Shown: positions 7,586-13,645 of the stretch, piece after piece
Layout of the letters: every line of letters begins with the position of its first letter
Numbering within the stretch: position 1 is the stretch's first letter
Assembly (NCBI GenBank): GCA_964482395.1
Contig: CAYZXK010000122.1
Coordinates: 1-21,963, forward strand
Direction: 5' to 3'
Length of the DNA stretch: 21,963 nucleotides
Source: CAYZXK01 sp964482395
GTDB lineage: Bacteria > Planctomycetota > Phycisphaerae > UBA1845 > Fen-1342
Translations under genes and position numbers: made by a program
The notes under the pieces: generated by a model
Database searches by the model: none
The model's input: the letters and a program-made list of their open reading frames with translations, nothing else
Told to the model about the DNA's origin: nothing

Positions 7586-8776
7586 CTACTGCGGAACGAC
7601 CTGCCGAACAGCGGCCAAGAAGGTCTCGGCGCGAGCTTCCCAGTCGTGTCGGCGGGCAAACGCCACCCGCCGCGACCGGGCGGCCGGGGTGTCGTCGGCC
7701 AGGGCGGCAACGATCGCGGCGGCGAATGCGGCCGGATCTTCCGCCACCACCACCGGCGCTTCCGGATCGTCCAGGCCGAAACGGACCGAACTGACCACTG
7801 GCTTGCCTAACGCCGAGTACTCGTAGACCTTGATCGGGTCGGCGCACTGTGAGATGTCACCGGGGCGGAATGGTATCAGACCGACGTCGAGAGACGAAAT
7901 CACCGTCGGCACCGCCGCGTATGGCAACGCGCCCAGCAGCCGAACGTTCGGCCGATCGGCCAGCGGTTCGGCCAGCGCCCGGTACCGCACCGGGCCGGCG
8001 ATCAAGAAATGGATTTCCGGCAACGCCCGAGCAGTCCGGGCGAGGAGGTCGGTATCGACCCAACGGTCGACCGACCCGACGAATCCGGCGACGCGGGCCT
8101 GCGGATTGGCCCGCCGCCACCTCAGCCAGTCGGCAGCAGCCGGGCTCGGCTCGGTGTCGCGGGGCGGCCGATTCGGGCTCGCGGATGCGCCGAAGAATGT
8201 TTCGGCATCCACTCCGTTGCCGCAAACCATCACTGGCTTGGTCGTGAGCTTGCGCAGGGCGGCAGCGAGGTTTTCCGATACCGCGATGATCAGGTCAGCT
8301 CGTTGAGCAAGGGTATGGTGCCAGGTCCTATAAAGCTGCTCAGCTCCCGGTCGGGCGTGGACCAGCGGATCATCGAGGCAATCGTAGACCAACCCGGCTG
8401 CGGACAAATACGGCAGTAGCGGCACCCAGATCGGAGAGCTTACGCACAGCACCCGGGGCAGTGCGGTCTCCAGTTGCGGTCTGATCCAGGCGGCCTGCCA
8501 GCGTGCAATTCGGTCCAGCAAGCCGGCCCGCATCTGCCAGCGTCCAGGCGGGACCGGCAGAGGCCAAATCAGCCGGATCGCTCCGGCCCACCGCTCACGC
8601 CAGGGCCGCAGCCAGTGTCGCAGCATCGCCCGGGGGGTCGGCGGAGCTACGAACCGGACTTCCAGACCTCGGGCCGCCAGATGTCGGGCCAGAAAGCCGC
8701 TGCGGGTCTGCAAATGGAAATGCAGCGGCGTAGCCGCCAGGAAACAGACGCACAGGCCCTGGTCCGGTTCAGCCAT
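7586..8776 (-). CDS. Glycosyltransferase, GT4-like (GT-B fold)
   Basis: This is a cytoplasmic, probably membrane-associated retaining glycosyltransferase using an activated sugar, likely for a cell-surface glycan. The 396 residues show a GT-B architecture: an N-terminal half beginning 'VCFLAATPLHF' and containing 'LVYDCLDDP' (129-137), the inter-domain 'IIAVSENLAA' and 'VCGNGVD' (184-190), and a C-terminal Rossmann half beginning 'VAGFVGSVDRWVD' (229-241). The donor-binding motif 'DPIKVYEYSALGKPVV' (313-328) contains the conserved Glu319. The ATG at 8776 (minus strand) is chosen because TGGAAGG lies just upstream and the sequence homology starts there; the open frame extends to 8914 without recognisable content. 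The overall pattern resembles TuaH-like and planctomycete GT1/GT4 proteins. The acceptor is unknown. The gene converges on the FabZ-like gene and is divergent from the isomerase. Confidence 0.88.
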   Translation of the reverse strand: MAEPDQGLCVCFLAATPLHFHLQTRSGFLARHLAARGLEVRFVAPPTPRAMLRHWLRPWRERWAGAIRLIWPLPVPPGRWQMRAGLLDRIARWQAAWIRPQLETALPRVLCVSSPIWVPLLPYLSAAGLVYDCLDDPLVHARPGAEQLYRTWHHTLAQRADLIIAVSENLAAALRKLTTKPVMVCGNGVDAETFFGASASPNRPPRDTEPSPAAADWLRWRRANPQARVAGFVGSVDRWVDTDLLARTARALPEIHFLIAGPVRYRALAEPLADRPNVRLLGALPYAAVPTVISSLDVGLIPFRPGDISQCADPIKVYEYSALGKPVVSSVRFGLDDPEAPVVVAEDPAAFAAAIVAALADDTPAARSRRVAFARRHDWEARAETFLAAVRQVVPQ

Positions 8777-8967
8777 AGCCTTCCAGCGGTAGTTTCTCAG
8801 GCCGACGCCGCTCGGAACGCCGCCGCCGGGCGGGCATCTCTTGACTGATGACTGAGGTGGCTTCCGCCGGCTGCGTGCGAGGACAATGCTGTCCCGGACC
8901 GGAGGGTTTTTCAAGGCAGGCCGTTAGCTGTGGTTACGCCGGCTCGGCGCTCGGCCAGGGCGCTACC

Positions 8968-8996
8968 TTGCCGCCCCTGAAATCTGGTGATAGATT
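8968..8996 (+). promoter_or_regulatory. Extended -10 promoter before the sugar isomerase/epimerase gene
   Basis: A -35 TTGCCG (8968-8973), an exact 17-nt spacer and a -10 TAGATT (8991-8996) with an upstream TG at 8988-8989. It lies in the 309-nt divergent gap 8777-9085 and would give a leader of about 80 nt. The same -35 hexamer precedes the racemase. Nothing else recognisable was seen in this gap. Confidence 0.55.
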
Positions 8997-9085
8997 CGCA
9001 CGGTGCACCGGCGGGAAGCCAGCGGAGCACGAAGGGCAGGCCCACGTTTCGGCGTGGCTGGGATCGCGGGCAAGGAGCGCACGAG

Positions 9086-10054
9086 ATGAAACTGGGTGTG
9101 ATGTCGGCCGGCTTGGCGGCCATGGGCTGGGAAAAAGCGCTGGACTACTGCCAGAAAGTGGGGCTGGAGGCGATCGAACTGCCGGTGGGGTGTTACCCGG
9201 GCCAGCCGTTCTTCAATCCCGAAGAGGTACTGCGTGACAAGGCGGCCCAAAAGCGGATCGTCCAGGACTGCCAGAGTCACGGGCTGACGATCAGCGGACT
9301 GGCTGTGCACGGCAACCCGGTCCACCCCGACCCGGAAATAGCGGCTCGCCACGCCCAAGCCCACGATACGGCAGTCCGCTTGGCCCCGCTCCTGGGGACC
9401 GACGTGGTAATCAATTTCTCCGGCTGCCCGGGCGGCAGCCCGAGGGACCGCACGCCCAACTGGGTCACGTGTGCCTGGCCCCCGGACTTTGAAGCCATCC
9501 TGCGCTACCAGTGGGAGGAGGTGCTGATCCCCTTCTGGACCGCCCGGAATCGGCAGGCGGCGGACGCAGGCGTCAAGATCGCCTTCGAAGCTCACCCCGG
9601 GTTCTGCGTTTATAACCCCGAGACCCTCCTCCGCTTACGCGCCGCCTGTGGCCAGCAGCTCGGGGCCAACCTGGACCCGTCCCACTTCTTCTGGCAAGGC
9701 ATCGACCCGGTTGAGGCCGCCCGGGTGCTGGGCGAGGCCGGGTGCATCTTTCACGTGCACGGAAAAGACACCGGCATCGACCAGCATAACGCCAGGATCA
9801 ACGGCACGCTCGACACCAAGAGCTATGGCGACCTGGCCCATCGGAGTTGGGTGTTCCGAACGTGCGGCTATGGCCATGGCGACGAATTCTGGAAGCCTTT
9901 CATCAGCATGCTCAAGCAGAAAGGCTATGACGGCGTCATCAGCATCGAACACGAGGATTCGACCATGAGCGTGCAGGAAGGCTTCGAGAAAGCGGTAGCC
10001 TATCTGCGATCAGTGATCATCCGGGAGAAGCCGGGGGCGGCGTGGTGGTTTTGA
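9086..10054 (+). CDS. Sugar phosphate isomerase/epimerase (xylose isomerase-like TIM barrel)
   Basis: This is a predicted cytoplasmic metal-dependent enzyme of the AP endonuclease 2 / xylose isomerase-like superfamily, which isomerises or epimerises sugars, inositols or keto-sugars. The 322 residues follow the barrel pattern: 'KLGVMSAGL' (strand 1), 'GLEAIELPVG' (26-35), 'GLAVHGNP' (71-78), 'DVVINFSG' (106-113), and candidate metal ligands Glu168 in 'AFEAHPG', Asp197 in 'NLDPSHFFWQG', His223/His225 in 'FHVHGKD' and Glu288 in 'SIEHED'. The start at 9086 is set by AAGGAG at 9072-9077; the frame is open from 8987 but without homology-like sequence. Proteins of this type are numerous in Planctomycetes and the substrate cannot be deduced. 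It is transcribed alone, divergently from the glycosyltransferase. Confidence 0.9.
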   Translation: MKLGVMSAGLAAMGWEKALDYCQKVGLEAIELPVGCYPGQPFFNPEEVLRDKAAQKRIVQDCQSHGLTISGLAVHGNPVHPDPEIAARHAQAHDTAVRLAPLLGTDVVINFSGCPGGSPRDRTPNWVTCAWPPDFEAILRYQWEEVLIPFWTARNRQAADAGVKIAFEAHPGFCVYNPETLLRLRAACGQQLGANLDPSHFFWQGIDPVEAARVLGEAGCIFHVHGKDTGIDQHNARINGTLDTKSYGDLAHRSWVFRTCGYGHGDEFWKPFISMLKQKGYDGVISIEHEDSTMSVQEGFEKAVAYLRSVIIREKPGAAWWF

Positions 10055-10220
10055 CCACGACCCACAGCTCCGACGAGAAGCGACCGAGCCTCGCGACCCC
10101 GGCAAACGGTGGCCGTGCGCGCTTACGGACGCCCCGATTGCTCGCTCGACACTCAGCCATGCCGTCCGTGCGCAGTTGCATCAGCCTTTGCAACCACTCG
10201 CGGCTCTCCGCAAATTAGTA

Positions 10221-10249
10221 CTTTCACTTCTCGGGAGGGGCGGTACAAT
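10221..10249 (+). promoter_or_regulatory. Candidate promoter for the DUF2934 gene
   Basis: A near-consensus -10 TACAAT (10244-10249) lies 17 nt after a weak -35, CTTTCA (10221-10226). The leader would be about 80 nt. The remainder of the 10055-10336 interval holds nothing I can identify. Confidence 0.4.
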
Positions 10250-10336
10250 CTCATCCGGTTGACTTCGGGCGGCACACGACAAATCGACCGGCCGGCCGAG
10301 TTAAGGTACAAACTGACCGTTAATGGAGATAAACGG

Positions 10337-10561
10337 ATGGCTAAGCAGGTCACCAGAAAGACCGTTGGCTGTAGCGAAACCCTGCGGACCAGCACAACCC
10401 GGGCGGGCGTGACCAAGTCCCGTTCCAAGCCCATGCCGACTGAGGAGCAGATTCGGGCTCGCGCCTACGAGATATACCTGAGACGCAACAACGGACCCGG
10501 CGACGCATTGTCGGACTGGATCCAGGCTGAACGCGAACTGGCAGAGGAAATGAGCCGCTAG
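10337..10561 (+). CDS. DUF2934 small protein
   Basis: The 74-residue product has a basic, Thr/Arg/Lys-rich, probably disordered first half (MAKQVTRKTVGCSETLRTS...) and a C-terminal DUF2934 module, 'EEQIRARAYEIYLRR' followed by 'GDALSDWIQAERELAEE' (residues 36-70). In this family the module begins I-R-x-R-A-Y-x-I-Y/W and ends with the D-W-x-x-A-E-x-E-L helix. The molecular function of DUF2934 is not established. The ATG at 10337 is preceded by GGAGAT at a good distance; the frame is open upstream to 10109, but the promoter and Shine-Dalgarno support the shorter form. The stop codon lies in the loop of a perfect 7-bp hairpin. The gene converges on the sugar dehydrogenase-like gene. Confidence 0.82.
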   Translation: MAKQVTRKTVGCSETLRTSTTRAGVTKSRSKPMPTEEQIRARAYEIYLRRNNGPGDALSDWIQAERELAEEMSR

Positions 10562-10568
10562 GCGGCTC
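10552..10568 (+). terminator. Hairpin spanning the stop codon of the DUF2934 gene
   Basis: GAGCCGC (10552-10558), loop TAG, GCGGCTC (10562-10568) is a perfect 7-bp inverted repeat whose three-base loop is the stop codon itself. Being symmetric, it could act on either strand between the convergent genes. There is no T tract. Confidence 0.35.
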
Positions 10569-10637
10569 GCCCTGCGGCGAACGATCGGCCGTTGGCGGCA
10601 ATCCTTCTAGCCGGCCGCCACGCCCCGTCAGGCTCGG

Positions 10638-11786
10638 TCAGCGAACGACATCTATACGCAGGATTGCGCTGCGACAGGCTACGTATAGCGATCCGGCCGG
10701 AGTGAAAACCAGGTCGGTCACCGGCGTCGGAAGCCCCGCCGCGAACAGGCGGGTCGCGACGACCGCGGTCCGATCCGCGGAAAGCTCCACCCGGTTCACC
10801 CGGCCACGGTCGGCAATCGCGTAAAAAAGGTCGAGTTGGGCGTCCGGCCCGTACTTGCCCGCCGGGTTGAACGTGGCCCCGATCAGGGCCTGGTCGGACT
10901 CTTCGATCGGGTCGATGTAGCTGGGAATTTGGGCCGCAGCTTCAATCTCGCCGGCGGTATCCGCCAAACCGATGATGGTGGGCCAACCGTAGTTGCCGCC
11001 GCCGCGGATGCGGTTGATCTCGTGGACTCCGTCCCGGCTCTCCTCGATCAGAAAGGCGTACCCGCTGTCCGGGTCGAGAGCCAAGCCGCGCGGCTGGCGC
11101 AGCCCGCGAGCGTAGACCGGGCCGGCGGCGGGGTTGTCATCCGGGATCGTGCCGTCGTCGTTGTATCGCAGGATCTTGCCCGACAGCAGCTCGTTGCGCT
11201 GGCCGGCGTCGTCCTGCCCCAGATCCCCAAAGGCCACCAGCAAAGTCCGATCCGAACCGAAGGCGATCCGGCCGCCGATCCGCGTGGTCGACGTTCCGGC
11301 CGCCAGCGAAAGCACGAAGATTTCCGGCGTGCGGCTGACGTCCGGGTCGTTGGGGTCGGCCTCGAAATAAACCACCCGATGGTCGACGATGGCTTGCGGG
11401 TCATCGGTGGCCTGGCCGGTATCGGATCGCGAATAGAAAACGTACACCCTTCCGTTCAGCTTGAAGTCGGGGTGGAGGGCTATGCCCAGCAGGCCCCGGT
11501 CGCCGGCGAAGTTTACCGGGACCGTGGCGAACGGGCGTTCCAGGCAGACTCCCCCCTTTATCACTCGGATCTGCCCGGTGTCCTTCTCAGTGTAGAAGAC
11601 TCGCCCGTCGGCTGCGGCGGCCAAAGCGTAGGGCGATTCCGCCTCGGTCACCAGGTAGACGGCCTGCAATCCGGAAGCGACGTTGATCGGCGGCGGCTCG
11701 GGTGAGCTGGGCCAACACCCCTGACAGGCACAGACCGCCCCGATCGCGATCGCCATCCGCCGCCAACTGCCCAATAACCGTGCCAT
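10638..11786 (-). CDS. PQQ-dependent sugar dehydrogenase-like beta-propeller protein
   Basis: The protein belongs to the glucose/sorbosone dehydrogenase family, six-bladed beta-propellers that oxidise sugars with PQQ outside the cytoplasm. Of 382 residues, the first ~24 look like an export signal (LLGSWRRMAIAIGAVCACQGC); a lipoprotein cleavage before Cys24 is possible but the lipobox is atypical. Family landmarks are 'GDRGLLGIALHPDF' (95-108), 'GGRIAFGSDRTLLVAFGDLG' (171-190), 'SGKILRYNDDGT' (202-213), 'ARGLRQPRGLALDPDSG' (226-242) and 'GGGNYGWP' (262-269). The usual 'H-N/x-GG' His before the FGPDG strand reads 'TRIGG', so the general base seems lost although Arg230 of 'RQPRG' remains. The ATG at 11786 is preferred over a GTG at 11801 because GGGAG lies 6 nt before it. 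Confidence 0.87.
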   Translation of the reverse strand: MARLLGSWRRMAIAIGAVCACQGCWPSSPEPPPINVASGLQAVYLVTEAESPYALAAAADGRVFYTEKDTGQIRVIKGGVCLERPFATVPVNFAGDRGLLGIALHPDFKLNGRVYVFYSRSDTGQATDDPQAIVDHRVVYFEADPNDPDVSRTPEIFVLSLAAGTSTTRIGGRIAFGSDRTLLVAFGDLGQDDAGQRNELLSGKILRYNDDGTIPDDNPAAGPVYARGLRQPRGLALDPDSGYAFLIEESRDGVHEINRIRGGGNYGWPTIIGLADTAGEIEAAAQIPSYIDPIEESDQALIGATFNPAGKYGPDAQLDLFYAIADRGRVNRVELSADRTAVVATRLFAAGLPTPVTDLVFTPAGSLYVACRSAILRIDVVR

Positions 11787-11952
11787 CCATAACTCCCGCA
11801 CTGTGCCGGCTTGTCTGCGGCACGATGTTATCGGCGCTGGCCGCGGGCGTACAGGGCTCGCCCGCCGGGGGCCGCGATCGCCCGCCGGCAGCCCACCGGC
11901 TGGCCAGCACGGCGCCGATGGGGCGCTGACCCGATCCCATGCTGCCGGGGGC

Positions 11953-13386
11953 CTACTTCAGCAGGAATGGTTCCCCAGGCCGGATGGTGCCGGGGTTTGC
12001 CAGCCTTTGGCGTAGGTCATCGGCATCCAGGGCGTAAGCCGGGCTGATCTCGATGGGCTGGGCCGGTTCGCCATCCGGTTTGCGAGGTATCTGCCAGCCG
12101 CAAGCTTCCAGCCAGGCCGCCGCCCGGCGGATCAGGTCGCGCCGAGCCGTGGCGGGGCTGTCGGTGCCCTCCGCGTTCTTGACCGGGCTGAATTCCTCTT
12201 CTCGACGGGTGTAGAGAACCAGCGGGTTTCGAGCCAGCGGGATGGCGTCGAAGACCAGCATTTCCAGTTTCACCACGTTTGGCCGGTCGGGGTTGACCGG
12301 TTGTCCGGACGCATCCAGCACCGGCACTTTCTTATCGGCCCGATGCCAGGGCAGTTGAACGCTGGCCCCCGGCTGCGTCAGGCGTTCAACGAATTGCCGA
12401 CTGAGGATGTGCACCGCGATATTGCCGGCGTCGAACCGCCGGCTCCCGTCCGCGTTTCTGGCCCGGGCGAGCTCATCCGGCAGGTCGCTGTACTCGATGA
12501 TCTCCAGCCGGCCATCGACCTGACACAGTACCCCGACTCGTTCATGGTCGTGGGCCTTGGGTACCGCCTTGGTGGACATCTCCGACTCAGTGAGCAGGTG
12601 CAGGCCGATGAACAGGGGGTCGATGACCTTCACCAGCGGGTTGTCCACCTGGAAGTAGCTGATGACCTCGATTCCGCGACTCCGCATGTCCGCCAGGGCC
12701 CCGCTGGCCGCCAGGGCGCGCAGGCTCCCGCCATGCCCGTCCGGCGACAGTTTCACCCGGTACCGTTCTTCCATCGCGATCCTGCCGTCGGGCAGGAAGA
12801 CCGGCATTTGTCCCTGCTTGAAAAACATCACGTCTTGGGGCGGCAGTCCGAAGAAGTGGTTTTCAGAGAAGAACTTGATGGTCGGCTCGTGATTGGTATC
12901 GCTGGTCATGATATACCACGGCGGGCGGCGACCATAACGGCGTTCCACCCCCAGCAGCCCTTCGGCCAAGAGCTGGAAGAGAGAGGCACTGCGGACCGGG
13001 CTGATGGGGAACTGTCCTTTCGGACCGTCGAACCCCAGTCGGGTCCCCTCGCCGCCGGCGACCGTGAAGGCCGCCACCCGGCCAGTTCGGACGGCCAGTT
13101 CACCGGCTCGACGCGCGGCCTGGTACAGTTCCTCCTGACCTGCGGCCGGCTCGGGACCGTAGCAGGCGGGGGGCTCGATCCGCTGTGGAACCGGGATGAC
13201 CGGGCGCTGACGCACGTGCGAGTCGATCAGCCGGCGGCAGGTTTCGAAGTCAATCTGGTCCAGGTCGCTCAGCAGCCGCTCGCGTTGCTGCTCGCTCAGC
13301 TCGGGCCAGAATGCAAGCAGGTGCGATTGAGAGTACCTCGTCAGTTCCCGACGATAAAACTCGTATCGTTCACTTACAGAAGACAT
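11953..13386 (-). CDS. UDP-N-acetylglucosamine pyrophosphorylase-like (UDPGP family, eukaryotic UAP1 type)
   Basis: The enzyme is predicted to join UTP and N-acetylglucosamine-1-phosphate (or a related sugar phosphate) into the UDP-sugar used for peptidoglycan and surface glycans. The 477-residue protein is full length for the UAP1 branch: an N-terminal helical region (1-100), the nucleotide loop 'VAGGEGTRLGFDGPKG' (109-124), 'IMTSDTNHEPT' (159-169), 'LSPDGHGGSL' (213-222, the UAP 'PPGNGG' loop), 'YFQVDNPLVK' (244-253), 'FDAGNIAVHIL' (318-328), 'WHRADKKVP' (347-355) and 'KLEMLVFDAIP'. This differs from bacterial GlmU, which has a 'GxGTRM' loop and a hexapeptide helix. The ATG at 13386 is used; a TTG at 13392 is the only upstream alternative. 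The sugar dehydrogenase-like gene follows in the same direction after 166 nt, which hold nothing recognisable. Confidence 0.88.
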   Translation of the reverse strand: MSSVSERYEFYRRELTRYSQSHLLAFWPELSEQQRERLLSDLDQIDFETCRRLIDSHVRQRPVIPVPQRIEPPACYGPEPAAGQEELYQAARRAGELAVRTGRVAAFTVAGGEGTRLGFDGPKGQFPISPVRSASLFQLLAEGLLGVERRYGRRPPWYIMTSDTNHEPTIKFFSENHFFGLPPQDVMFFKQGQMPVFLPDGRIAMEERYRVKLSPDGHGGSLRALAASGALADMRSRGIEVISYFQVDNPLVKVIDPLFIGLHLLTESEMSTKAVPKAHDHERVGVLCQVDGRLEIIEYSDLPDELARARNADGSRRFDAGNIAVHILSRQFVERLTQPGASVQLPWHRADKKVPVLDASGQPVNPDRPNVVKLEMLVFDAIPLARNPLVLYTRREEEFSPVKNAEGTDSPATARRDLIRRAAAWLEACGWQIPRKPDGEPAQPIEISPAYALDADDLRQRLANPGTIRPGEPFLLK

Positions 13387-13502
13387 GCGCAACGTCTCAA
13401 CCTCGGGCCTGGACGCGGCCCGATGACCAACCCGACTGAAATCCAGGGCCGATCTTGGGCTAAGAGTGGCCGGGGGGCAAGTTTGGCGGCCTGCCGATTT
13501 CC

Positions 13503-13531
13503 TTGCAATGCGGTCGGCCGGCCGTTATCTT
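13503..13531 (+). promoter_or_regulatory. Candidate promoter for the C25 peptidase gene
   Basis: A -35 TTGCAA (13503-13508), a 17-nt spacer and a -10 TATCTT (13526-13531), about 115 nt before the ATG. It lies in the divergent gap 13387-13645. The -35 is the same hexamer as in the hc1 promoter. Confidence 0.4.
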
Positions 13532-13645
13532 CGTAAATGGAGAGGGGTTTAGGGCAGAAGCGGGCGGCCGCGCCGCGGGCAGGCCGCGGCGAGCCGTGAC
13601 CGGGCCGTAAGGGGAAGGGCATCACACCCTTGAAAGGAGAATGGT

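Noticed and set aside
12301..13536. A 411-codon plus-strand frame
   Set aside because: It is antisense to the UDPGP-family gene, whose nucleotide-binding loops are unambiguous. It has no motif of its own.
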